Below, in pieces: positions 15,269 through 22,638 of a stretch of 27,043 bases of DNA. A program made the position numbers and the translations under genes. The notes under the pieces were generated by a model. That model was given only the letters and a program-made list of their open reading frames with translations. It was not told where the DNA came from and did not search any database. Source of the DNA: Geobacter sp. UBA4074 (GTDB lineage Bacteria > Desulfobacterota > Desulfuromonadia > Geobacterales > Pseudopelobacteraceae); contig DFYU01000142.1 of assembly GCA_002383415.1 (NCBI GenBank), forward strand, positions 1 through 27,043, written 5' to 3'. Numbering within the stretch: position 1 is the stretch's first letter; every line of letters begins with the position of its first letter.

Positions 15269-15634
15269 ATGATGAAAAAGGTTCTCGCAGTTTCGATGAT
15301 GGGTCTGCTTGCCGTTGGTCTGGGTGGCTGTGCAACAACAAGTGACCTGGAGAAGGTGCAATCCCAGCAGATGCTGACCGGCGCAAAGGCTGATCAGGCA
15401 GCCCAGGATGCACAGGCAGCCAAGGCTGCTGCCGATGCAGCCACCCTCAAGGCTGAAGCTGCCGCTGCCCGCGCAGAAAATGCCCTGAAGATGGCAGAAG
15501 AGCGGGCGAAACTGGCTGAGGAAAAAGAACGGCTGGCCGAAGAGAAAGCCAGAATCGCCGATGAAAAGGCACAAAGCGCTGATCAAAAGGCAAAACAGGC
15601 TGAAGCTGTCTTCCACCGCTCAATGCAGAAGTAA
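15269..15634 (+). CDS. Braun lipoprotein-like (Lpp-family) small coiled-coil lipoprotein
   Basis: A 121-residue outer-membrane lipoprotein candidate. The signal ends in VGLGGC (lipidated Cys21). Everything after residue 30 is alanine-, glutamate- and lysine-rich with continuous heptads (KAAADAATLKAEAAAARAEN, then repeats of AEEKERLAEEKARIADEKA), so it should be a long trimeric or dimeric coiled coil. The chain ends FHRSMQK with a C-terminal lysine, as in E. coli Lpp, where that lysine is joined to peptidoglycan by L,D-transpeptidases. It lies 22 bases after one L,D-transpeptidase gene and shortly before another. AAGGAG lies 6 bases before the ATG. It is about 40 residues longer than mature E. 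coli Lpp. Covalent attachment is inferred. Confidence 0.85.
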   Translation: MMKKVLAVSMMGLLAVGLGGCATTSDLEKVQSQQMLTGAKADQAAQDAQAAKAAADAATLKAEAAAARAENALKMAEERAKLAEEKERLAEEKARIADEKAQSADQKAKQAEAVFHRSMQK

Positions 15635-15681
15635 GCTGTCGTGCAACTGAAGCTGCTGATGGTATAACAACCGATACAGAG

Positions 15682-15707
15682 GTGGCAGGGTAGCGATACC
15701 CTGCCAC
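15682..15707 (+). terminator. stem-loop after the lipoprotein gene
   Basis: GTGGCAGGGTA and TACCCTGCCAC make a perfect 11-base-pair stem with loop GCGA. It is followed by TTGCTGTATGTTT, a poor U-tract. It may be a weak terminator or an mRNA-stabilising hairpin that lets the lipoprotein be made in excess over the second transpeptidase. Confidence 0.55.
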
Positions 15708-15767
15708 TTGCTGTATGTTTCAAGCATGTATCTATCTGTACGTCCTCCGGCACTCAAGGATGAGGCA

Positions 15768-16784
15768 ATGCGTGTACTGAAATGGTTCCAGAAAACTACA
15801 AGCAGCAAACAGTGCTGGTTCGCTGGTCTTGCGCCCCTTGCCCGTGTCTGCAGCATCGTGGTGCCACTCCTGCTCTGCAGCTGCGGCGGCCTCAACAACG
15901 GCTTTCAGGCCAGGGATGCCTTCAGGGAGGCCAACAACCGCTTCAACCGCGGTGAGTACAGCGCGTCGCTGGGCAGCTATCAGCAGATTATCGAACAGGA
16001 ACCAGAGGCCGGAGACCGGGCGCTTTTCGAGATGGGGATCATCCATGCCCACCCCGGCAACGGACAGAAGGATTATCAAAAAGCCCAGGACTGCTTTCAG
16101 CAGCTGATCAGGGACTACCCGGAGAGCGCCTACCGGAAAGACAGCCAGTTGATGCTCTTCAACATCAGCACGGTGATGGCCAAGGACAGCACCATCGCCA
16201 CCCAGCAGGCCCAGATCGAGGCACTGCGGCAGGAGCTGCACGACAGAAGCAACGAACGTGCGGCCCTGCAGAAGACCATCACGGCGCTAGAACAGGAACT
16301 CAAAGGCAAACAGGATACAATCAACGCCCTGCAGGCGGAACGTATCGCCAACCCCACCGGGCCGGCGGACAGGATTCTGATCGAGAAAAAGGCGCGCCGG
16401 CTGACATTATTCGCAAGGGGAAAAGAGCTGAAAAGCTACCCGATCGCCCTGGGTGGCAACCCGAACGGCCCCAAGGAACGGCAGGGAGACAACAAGACCC
16501 CGGAGGGGATCTACCGTATCGAATCGCGCAACAGAAACAGTAGCTTTCACCTCGCGCTGCGCATCTCCTACCCCAACGAACGAGACAAGAAACGGGCCAA
16601 GGAGCGTGGTGTCTCTCCCGGAGGCGACATCATGATCCATGGCATCAAGAACGGCTTCTCGTGGGTCGGTGGCCTGCACACCGAGGCTGACTGGACACAG
16701 GGCTGTATTGCCGTTACCAACCAAGAGATCGAGGAGATTGAAAAACTGGTACCAAACGGCACAACCGTCGAGATCCGCCCCTAA
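15768..16784 (+). CDS. L,D-transpeptidase lipoprotein with TPR-like and coiled-coil regions
   Basis: A 338-residue envelope enzyme. A lipoprotein signal ends LLCSC (Cys39). Residues 48-130 are a TPR-like repeat pair (FNRGEYSASLGSYQQIIEQ, YQKAQDCFQQLIRDYPESAY), residues 142-192 a coiled coil, and residues 202-338 a YkuD catalytic domain with IMIHG (His291) and DWTQGCIAVTN (Cys313). The usual arginine after the catalytic cysteine motif is replaced by AVTN, as in a known branch of the family. I chose ATG 15768 because AAGGA lies 7 bases upstream and it starts a normal signal; longer in-frame starts at 15708 (TTG) and 15726 have no such site. Whether this gene shares the riboswitch-controlled transcript depends on the hairpin at 15682. 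Confidence 0.9.
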   Translation: MRVLKWFQKTTSSKQCWFAGLAPLARVCSIVVPLLLCSCGGLNNGFQARDAFREANNRFNRGEYSASLGSYQQIIEQEPEAGDRALFEMGIIHAHPGNGQKDYQKAQDCFQQLIRDYPESAYRKDSQLMLFNISTVMAKDSTIATQQAQIEALRQELHDRSNERAALQKTITALEQELKGKQDTINALQAERIANPTGPADRILIEKKARRLTLFARGKELKSYPIALGGNPNGPKERQGDNKTPEGIYRIESRNRNSSFHLALRISYPNERDKKRAKERGVSPGGDIMIHGIKNGFSWVGGLHTEADWTQGCIAVTNQEIEEIEKLVPNGTTVEIRP

Positions 16785-16840
16785 CCTGACCGGCACTGCG
16801 ACTGTGTACCTGCATCATCCGCCGCACCTGGCATGAAATT

Positions 16841-16868
16841 TTGTGTGAGGCCACTTTTATGGTAGGCT
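16841..16868 (+). promoter_or_regulatory. possible promoter for the hemerythrin gene
   Basis: TTGTGT (16841-16846), a 16-base spacer and TAGGCT (16863-16868) lie 36 bases before the ATG at 16905. Both boxes are moderate matches. Confidence 0.35.
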
Positions 16869-16904
16869 AATTACGCCACACATACCATGCAAGGAGAACG
16901 GAGC

Positions 16905-17309
16905 ATGCCGATAATTGACTGGGACGACAAATTTCTGCTTGGGATTCCACAACTTGACGAACACCACCGGCAGCTGGTGAAGCTCCTCAACCAGGCCTTT
17001 GATGACTTTACCGCCAAGGCCCCTCTCGAAGAAGTCGGCAAGCTTTTGGAAGCGCTGGCCGACTACGCAACCTATCATTTCGCAGCAGAAGAGAACTGGA
17101 TGAAGGCCAACGGCTATCCCAGGCTGGCAGAACACGTGGCGGAACATGACAAATTCTCAGCCCGCGTGACTGAAATGCTGCGCGATGTCAGCGCCGAAAA
17201 CCCCACCCTGCCCCTGGAACTGCTCACCTTCCTGAAAAACTGGCTTGTGGAGCACATATTGACCACCGATGCCGACTATGGCAGATTTTTCAGGACGCAC
17301 ACGGCCTAA
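16905..17309 (+). CDS. bacteriohemerythrin
   Basis: A 134-residue cytoplasmic di-iron O2-binding protein. The full ligand set is visible: His21 (LDEHHRQL), His58 and Glu62 (YHFAAEENWM), His77 and His81 (HVAEHDKF), His117 and Asp122 (WLVEHILTTDADY). Single-domain hemerythrins are thought to carry or sense oxygen in microaerobic bacteria. I chose ATG 16905 (MPIIDWDDKF, the usual family start) because AAGGAG lies 8 bases upstream; the ATG at 16887 would add six residues and precede that site. It stands alone between the second L,D-transpeptidase gene and the left direct repeat of the restriction island. Confidence 0.96.
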   Translation: MPIIDWDDKFLLGIPQLDEHHRQLVKLLNQAFDDFTAKAPLEEVGKLLEALADYATYHFAAEENWMKANGYPRLAEHVAEHDKFSARVTEMLRDVSAENPTLPLELLTFLKNWLVEHILTTDADYGRFFRTHTA

Positions 17310-17340
17310 GCCCGTACCGCGCAGCACCCGCGCGTAGCTA

Positions 17341-17413
17341 TCACACCACCGCGCAACCGGCAGCAGGCAAACAAAAAGGCAACCTCCGCGACATGCAGGG
17401 GTTGCCTTTTAAA
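17341..17413 (+). repeat. left direct repeat flanking the restriction-modification island
   Basis: This ~73-base segment matches 25399-25471 in the same orientation. Positions 17361-17385 are identical over 25 bases to 25419-25443 (from CAGCAGGCAAAC to GGCAACCT). The 20 bases before that match at 16 positions, and both copies end in GTTGCCTTTTAAA after a diverged hairpin loop. The two copies bracket the whole type I restriction cluster. Confidence 0.8.
17374..17410. terminator. terminator hairpin within the left repeat
   Basis: AAAAGGCAACC (17374-17384) pairs with GGTTGCCTTTT (17400-17410), giving a terminator usable on both strands. It can end the hemerythrin transcript (plus) and the rhuM transcript (minus). 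Confidence 0.75.
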
Positions 17414-17447
17414 GTCACACCTCAAGTCAGCGCCCAAGCGGGCCGTC

Positions 17448-18518
17448 TTATTCTTTCTCCTTTTTTTTAGCTCCGACCGATTCAATCTGCTTCACTATCC
17501 GGTCGAAGTCACTCTCAAACAGCTGGTCCTGGACAATGCGATATTTCTCGAACTCGCTTTCGGCATGGGCCCTGGCGATCTCCGCCGTGACCTTGCCTGC
17601 ATCCTGAAGGATTTCACGGTCGGTGGCTTCGATAAATTTATTCAGGCGCGTTTCCCAGTCCTGCATGGTCATGGGGATTTTGCGCAGGGCCATATCCTCG
17701 GCCACATCCAGATAGGCGTTGACCAGCCGCGTCAGTTGCACCATTTCGACTTCGGTCAGGTAGTTCTTCGCCACGCTGACATCGAATTTCTGGATTTTTC
17801 CGCGCGGCGCATCCTTCCAGGAGGTCAGGCCCATGTGCTGCTTCTCGGCATCAGCACGGCTGACGATAACCTCCGCCGCTGTCTGTCCGTGGATGGCCCA
17901 GTGAAGCTTGTTCTGCACGGTGGAGAAGAAACGCTTGGTGGCCTGGGCAGTGATGTCGTAGTCGATAGCAGTGGCGTAGATGTCAGTGATCTTCTGGTAG
18001 AACTTGCGTTCGGAAAGACGAATCTCCCGGACGCGCTGCAACTGCTCTTCAAAGTACTGCTCGGTCAGGATGGAACCGCCTGCCTTGATGCGCTCGTCAT
18101 CCATAACGTAGGCCTTAATGGTGTACTCATGGATGATGGTGGTGGCCCACTTGCGGAACTGCACAGCCCGCTCGGAGTTAACCTTGTAACCTACGGCGAT
18201 GATGGCAGGCAGCTTGTAGTGTAGGGTGTTATAGTTTTTTCCGTCAGCGGCAGTTATCCGAAAATTTCGGATAACTGAATCTTCCTGTAACTCGCTGTCA
18301 CTGAATATCTTTTTCAGGTGATAGTTAATAGTGCGTACATCCACGTCATAGAGCGTGGCCATCATCTTCTGGGTTAGCCAGATACTTTCATCGGCATACA
18401 CGGCTTCTACGCCGCCGCTACCGCTGGCCGCAACAAAGGTCAGATATTCGGCGGCAGAGGAGCGGACGAGGGAAAGTTCCTTTTTCTCAAGACTCCACTG
18501 TTTTTTGCTCTTACTCAT
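17448..18518 (-). CDS. rhuM: RhuM family protein
   Basis: A 356-residue protein of the RhuM family, first named from Salmonella pathogenicity island 3 and common in restriction and defence islands; biochemical role unknown. It shows IWLTQKMMATLYDVDVRTIN, a winged-helix-like N-terminal segment, then YHLKKIFSDSEL, ATTIIHEYTIKAYVMDDERI, and the helical SERKFYQKITDIYATAIDYD and THFF-like VQNKLHWAIHGQTAAEVI blocks typical of the family. The C terminus is lysine-rich (AKKKEKE). ATG 18518 is the start: it overlaps the stop of the preceding small frame as ATGA, and GAGG lies about 9 bases upstream. A GTG at 18551 would be longer but unsupported. It is the last gene of the restriction operon. Confidence 0.85.
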   Translation of the reverse strand: MSKSKKQWSLEKKELSLVRSSAAEYLTFVAASGSGGVEAVYADESIWLTQKMMATLYDVDVRTINYHLKKIFSDSELQEDSVIRNFRITAADGKNYNTLHYKLPAIIAVGYKVNSERAVQFRKWATTIIHEYTIKAYVMDDERIKAGGSILTEQYFEEQLQRVREIRLSERKFYQKITDIYATAIDYDITAQATKRFFSTVQNKLHWAIHGQTAAEVIVSRADAEKQHMGLTSWKDAPRGKIQKFDVSVAKNYLTEVEMVQLTRLVNAYLDVAEDMALRKIPMTMQDWETRLNKFIEATDREILQDAGKVTAEIARAHAESEFEKYRIVQDQLFESDFDRIVKQIESVGAKKKEKE

Positions 18519-18655
18519 ACCTGGGCACCTCTTCTTTGCACATGAAGGCACAAGGACACGATGTTGAAAAGCGGTGTTACCGACCGCGCCCGTTCGATGC
18601 GGGTGATCGGGGTGGTCTGTTGATTGGTGGTGGTGAACTGAGGCTGGAAACTCAT
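18515..18655 (-). pseudogene. truncated Fic-family N-terminal remnant
   Basis: A 46-codon frame between hsdM and rhuM. Its first 25 residues (MSFQPQFTTTNQQTTPITRI, then ERARS) resemble the start of Fic/DOC-family adenylyltransferases found in restriction islands, which typically begin with FxPxFxIT...IxRIERARG. The similarity stops there and the rest (VTPLFNIVSLCLHVQRRGAQV) is unrelated, so the catalytic HPFxxGNGR part is gone. The ATG lies 10 bases after the hsdM stop, and its TGA overlaps the rhuM ATG. It may still be translated and carry ribosomes into rhuM. The Fic assignment rests on a short match and could be wrong. Confidence 0.55.
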
Positions 18656-18665
18656 CTCTACCGCT

Positions 18666-20579
18666 TCACTCTGCAGCCAACAGCTTTGCCAGCCTAGTCA
18701 GCGCCTCGGAGACAAGCCGGCCCTGCTGCTCGATGCTGCCGATGATCTGCTGCGGGGTACGCTCGTCAACCTTGGTGACGGCATTGGGGTTGACCGCTTT
18801 CAGGTCGAACACGGCGGCGTCGATGTCGGCGGCCTTGATCTCCAGATCCTTGGCGGCCTTTTCCTTTTCGCGGATCTGCCCGTCCACCGCGTTCAGCGCT
18901 TCTTTGTCGGCCTTCTCTTTCTTCAGCCGTTTGAGCTGTTCCTTCAGGTCAACCACCTTCGCCTTGACGGCGGCCGCCTCAGCCAGCAGCGGCTGCATCT
19001 CTTCCCGCGCCTTGGCGCGGCGGGCGGCAAAATCGACGGTCCAGGAGTAGCGGCTTTCGCCTTGCGGCGTACCGCACCTGGGCAACAGGCTGGCATAACT
19101 CGGGAAGGGCTTGCCTGCGTTTGCTTCGTCCTCTTTCCAGTCGGCAACCAGATTGGCCGGAAGCTGAGCCTCGGCCAACACGGAACCATCCTTGTCGAAG
19201 CCGAAATGGGCCAGGGTCAGCGGCGTCTTCTTGCCGACCTTGACGCTAGAGAGGTCGTAGTACCAGATTTTTTCGGTCTTGCGCCCCTTGGTGAAGAACA
19301 GCAGGTTGGTTTTCACCCCGGCCCCGGCGGTGGAAAAGACCCCGCCGGGTAGGCTGACGATGGCCCACAGGTCGCATTCGTCCACCAGCTTGCGCTTGGT
19401 TTCGACAAAGGCGCTCTCGTTGGTGCGGAACAGCAGCCCCTCGTCGAGGACGATGGCGCAGGTGCCTCCTAAGGCCAATTCGCTCAGAATATCCTGCACG
19501 AACAGCACCTGGGTGGAGCTAGTCTCGAAGGCGAAATGCTTCTGGGCGTCCTTGCCCTCCTTGCCGCCGAAGGGCGGGTTGGTGAGGATGTAGTCGAAGA
19601 ATTTGGGGGCCTGCTCAAACAGCGCCGCATAGGTGGCGCGGCCGGTCAGGGTATTGCCGTGCCAGAGGTTGGGCTGGTCGATGCCGTGCAGCACCAGATT
19701 GGCCAGGGCGATGGGGAAAACCAGGTTCTCCTTTTCCCGGCCGAAGAAGGTGTCGTGTTTGAGGATGTCGATATCGGTACTGGTGGCGCTCTGACCCAGC
19801 TTGCGGGCGATGTGCTCATAGGCGATGGCCAGAAAGCCGCCGGTGCCGCAGCCGGGGTCGTAGATGGTCTTGCCCTGTTTGGGGTCCACCGTGTGCACCA
19901 TGGCGCGGATCACCTCGCGCGGGGTAAAGAACTGACCGCCGTCGGAGTTCTTCTCGCCCATCTTGAGCAGCAGGTCTTCATAGACTTGTGACAGGGTGAA
20001 AAAATGGGTGTCGTCCACGTGGTCGATGTGGATCTCATGCACCTTGTCGAGGATGTCGCGCAGGTTGGTTTCGCTATCCACCCGCACCCGCTCCACCGCC
20101 GTCATGATGCGGCCGATGATACGTTGTTTGCGTGAGGCCCCCGGGTTGGGCAGGCCGGTGCGAGCGTCGATGTCCAGCCCGTGCAGATGGGGCAACAACT
20201 CCTTGTTGATGAAGTCGAACAGCCTGCCGTCACCTGCCGCGAACAGCTCTTGTCGCTTCCAGCCATAGGGCTTGCCGTCGCCTGTCTTGGGATGATCCTC
20301 TTTTTCGGAGAAAGGCGCGGCCCAGTCCTGCCAGCGATACGGGCTGGTCAGGGCCGGGGTGAAGGTTGCCCCGACCGCCTCCGCCTCGCCCTTGGCCTTC
20401 TCCTCCTGGGCATCGAGGATGCGCAGGAACAGAATCCAGGTCAGCTCAGGCACATATTGCAGGGCGCTGGCGCAGTTGGAGCGGCGCATGATGTCGCAGA
20501 TCGCTTTGACAAAACTTGAGAGCGACTGGGTGGAGGCGATGGCCTTGGGCTGTTTTTGACTCTTACGACCCTTTTTCAC
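18666..20579 (-). CDS. hsdM: type I restriction enzyme, modification (M) subunit
   Basis: The adenine-N6 methyltransferase subunit that, with HsdS, methylates host DNA and forms the core of the restriction complex. Residues 18-170 are the helical HsdM N-terminal domain. The methylase domain has GGQFFTPREV (214-223), the AdoMet site DPGCGTGGF (241-249) and the catalytic NPPF (334-337). A lysine/glutamate-rich coiled coil lies near the C terminus. The 637-residue length is on the long side of the family. The start is GTG at 20579, overlapping the dinD stop as GTGA, with GGAG about 8 bases upstream. Gene order here is R, S, dinD, M rather than R-M-S. Confidence 0.96.
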   Translation of the reverse strand: MKKGRKSQKQPKAIASTQSLSSFVKAICDIMRRSNCASALQYVPELTWILFLRILDAQEEKAKGEAEAVGATFTPALTSPYRWQDWAAPFSEKEDHPKTGDGKPYGWKRQELFAAGDGRLFDFINKELLPHLHGLDIDARTGLPNPGASRKQRIIGRIMTAVERVRVDSETNLRDILDKVHEIHIDHVDDTHFFTLSQVYEDLLLKMGEKNSDGGQFFTPREVIRAMVHTVDPKQGKTIYDPGCGTGGFLAIAYEHIARKLGQSATSTDIDILKHDTFFGREKENLVFPIALANLVLHGIDQPNLWHGNTLTGRATYAALFEQAPKFFDYILTNPPFGGKEGKDAQKHFAFETSSTQVLFVQDILSELALGGTCAIVLDEGLLFRTNESAFVETKRKLVDECDLWAIVSLPGGVFSTAGAGVKTNLLFFTKGRKTEKIWYYDLSSVKVGKKTPLTLAHFGFDKDGSVLAEAQLPANLVADWKEDEANAGKPFPSYASLLPRCGTPQGESRYSWTVDFAARRAKAREEMQPLLAEAAAVKAKVVDLKEQLKRLKKEKADKEALNAVDGQIREKEKAAKDLEIKAADIDAAVFDLKAVNPNAVTKVDERTPQQIIGSIEQQGRLVSEALTRLAKLLAAE

Positions 20580-21421
20580 TTCTTTTTCTCCAATTTCTTT
20601 TTCGCGCTTTCAATCTGCTTGATGCTCTGTTCCGGAGTCGGCAACGCCTCGGGCATGGTTCCTCCCAGCTCTTCGATAGTTTGCCGAACCTTTCGCCCCA
20701 CTTCAAAATGAGTTTGGTTGGCCCGTTGTTTTCCTCGAATTTCATCACGTCTCAACTTTTCCTCGGTCTGCGTGGCGCGGAACAGGTTGGCCGCAAGTTC
20801 GGTGCTGCCCATGTGATCGAGAATTTTCTGACTCTTTTTCAGCCCTTTTCTGGCGTGGATATCCCTGGCCGTCATGCCTCCGTACAGGCCCCGGTAACCG
20901 TGATCCTGAAAAATAGCATAGTCGAGACCGCTCTCCACTCCGGCATCCTTGGCTGCCGCCGCCAGATATTTGTTGTGCTGGGCCAGCTCATTGCGAATAG
21001 CCAGACGCTTTTCATCCTCGCTCAACCGGGCGAATTTTTCATCATCGGCCAGCTCTTGCCGTCTGGTCTGGATGGCAAAATAGGTCTGCCCATTGGCGAT
21101 GACCGACTTGGAGGGATCACCATTCTGAACAATGAGATAGCAGGCGTAACGGGAAAGCCGGACGTCGGGGAGTTCCCGCCTGGCCCCGGAACCGATTTCG
21201 ACCATTTCGAGGATGTCCTCGAAATGGTCCTTGGGTGTGCGGCCGCTGTTGAGGCAAGCCTGGCGCGCCCGTTCGACCACCGGCAAAAAGTGCCGGTATT
21301 CTGAATATTCAAGGATTCTGGCCAACTGCCGGGCCAGCCAGAACTCGTTGCCGTCCTCGTCGAAGTGGCGCATTCCGTCAAAGGTGGCGTGGTGTTTCTC
21401 GGTGATGAGCTTTTCCGTCAT
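20576..21421 (-). CDS. dinD: DNA damage-inducible protein D (DinD) family
   Basis: A 281-residue DinD/BRO-N-like protein. The block FDGMRHFDEDGNEFWLARQL with ILEYSEYRHFLPVVERA matches the DinD N terminus. HFEDILEMVEIGSGARRELPDVRLSRYACYLIVQNGDPSK is the most characteristic stretch, followed by YFAIQTRRQEL and GLYGGMTARDIHARKGL. E. coli DinD is SOS-induced and inhibits RecA-mediated strand exchange. In many genomes dinD lies, as here, inside type I restriction operons. ATG 21421 overlaps the hsdS stop as ATGA and has GGAG 8 bases upstream, so I prefer it to the ATG at 21430. No separate promoter is visible, so it is probably made with the restriction enzyme rather than under LexA. Confidence 0.92.
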   Translation of the reverse strand: MTEKLITEKHHATFDGMRHFDEDGNEFWLARQLARILEYSEYRHFLPVVERARQACLNSGRTPKDHFEDILEMVEIGSGARRELPDVRLSRYACYLIVQNGDPSKSVIANGQTYFAIQTRRQELADDEKFARLSEDEKRLAIRNELAQHNKYLAAAAKDAGVESGLDYAIFQDHGYRGLYGGMTARDIHARKGLKKSQKILDHMGSTELAANLFRATQTEEKLRRDEIRGKQRANQTHFEVGRKVRQTIEELGGTMPEALPTPEQSIKQIESAKKKLEKKK

Positions 21422-22638
21422 AAGCCGCACTCCGGAATTGATTGAAATGCCTGCGCCAGAATCTTCTGGGGCAGGAGATTGATGTCGTTGATTTTGCTTG
21501 ATACGGCTTCACGCAAAACAGCCAATTGGTCCAGTTGGCCCTGGAGTTTGCTAACAGCCTCTATTTGTTCATCAACTGAGAAAACTGGAATCTCAAGTCG
21601 ATCCAGCAACTGCTGATTAATCGTTAATTGTCCTGCAGAAGTTGAAGCAACCTCCTCTATGAGTTGTCTCGCCCTTGGAAGGGAAACGCACAAGCGAGCA
21701 AAATCAGGATTGAGTTCATCCGTTATCTGGACGCGGATCAAATGATCATTGAAGATCGTACCTTCGGGAACCGTTTCATCAACAACACAGCATTTACCAA
21801 CAATTTCCTTCGCACCATTTACTCGTATAAAGAGCAAGTCACCTTTGTTCAACTTGTATGTTTCTGCTTCTTTTTCTGTAACCTCTCCGTGTCTTGGATT
21901 GGCTACGGAAATAAGCCCGCTTGAGACGTCTGCAATTCGCAGAACAATAGGCCCGCATTCACCCTCTTTGGGGCGCTTGCCAAACCCATTTCTGTATGCT
22001 TTCACAAAGCTGCCAAATAGCCGAATTTCGGATTCTGAGAATAATTTCTTCTCAATTTCCCTATGAATAGCTACTGATAAAGCTTCGGCATCCCGCAACT
22101 GCGCCTCCGCCGCCTGGCGGGCCTTGTCCACCTCGGCCAGTTGGGCCTTCAGGTCGGCGGCGATTTGGCGTTGTTTTTCGATGGGAATCCAAGGAATTTC
22201 AAAATCCTCGATCATCTGTTTCGTCAAGGCTTGCCTTGTCCCCCCAGCTTGACTTTCCCAAATAAGATCCTGAAATCTTGGACTGGCTAGCAAGGAGGCC
22301 ACGTATTCTGGGTGCAGGGAATCAACACATCGGATGATGCAAACATGCTGATTGACGTTTGCGGGACAGATTGCATCCGGCACGACACAGACACGCCCGA
22401 TAGATGCACCGGTGATGTTAAGCAGTACATCTCCACCCAGTACACGTGAGCCTGACATTGAATCGTCAATTGCCTGTGAAATATATACAAGGCCTTCATC
22501 ATTGAAGGCTCCCATCAACACGTTCTGGCTTCGAATCAAAGGGATGCCCGTCTGGGAGTAACTACGATAGCCTCCCGATGGTGTTTGGCCACTTCCAACT
22601 TTCGTGGTGTGATCACCGAGCCGTATCAAACTTCTCAT
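21418..22638 (-). CDS. hsdS: type I restriction enzyme, specificity (S) subunit
   Basis: The DNA-recognition subunit, 406 residues, with two target-recognition domains. TRD1 spans about 1-175 (from LGDHTTKVGSGQTPSGGYRS) and TRD2 about 215-365 (LRIADVSSGLISVANPRHGE, GDLLFIRVNGAKEIVGKC). Each is followed by a conserved spacer helix: IPIEKQRQIAADLKAQLAEV and FSVDEQIEAVSKLQGQLDQL. ATG 22638 overlaps the hsdR stop as ATGA; a longer frame back to 22743 lies inside hsdR and is rejected. The two recognition domains are visibly richer in A and T than the spacer helix between them (about 22080-22190), a sign of domain exchange. The recognised sequence cannot be predicted. Confidence 0.95.
   Translation of the reverse strand: MRSLIRLGDHTTKVGSGQTPSGGYRSYSQTGIPLIRSQNVLMGAFNDEGLVYISQAIDDSMSGSRVLGGDVLLNITGASIGRVCVVPDAICPANVNQHVCIIRCVDSLHPEYVASLLASPRFQDLIWESQAGGTRQALTKQMIEDFEIPWIPIEKQRQIAADLKAQLAEVDKARQAAEAQLRDAEALSVAIHREIEKKLFSESEIRLFGSFVKAYRNGFGKRPKEGECGPIVLRIADVSSGLISVANPRHGEVTEKEAETYKLNKGDLLFIRVNGAKEIVGKCCVVDETVPEGTIFNDHLIRVQITDELNPDFARLCVSLPRARQLIEEVASTSAGQLTINQQLLDRLEIPVFSVDEQIEAVSKLQGQLDQLAVLREAVSSKINDINLLPQKILAQAFQSIPECGL

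Noticed and set aside
15369..15600. Repetitive AAG/GCA-rich stretch considered as a tandem repeat or CRISPR-like array
   Set aside because: The periodicity is the heptad pattern of the coiled-coil lipoprotein; there are no conserved repeats with unique spacers. No CRISPR array was seen anywhere in the window.
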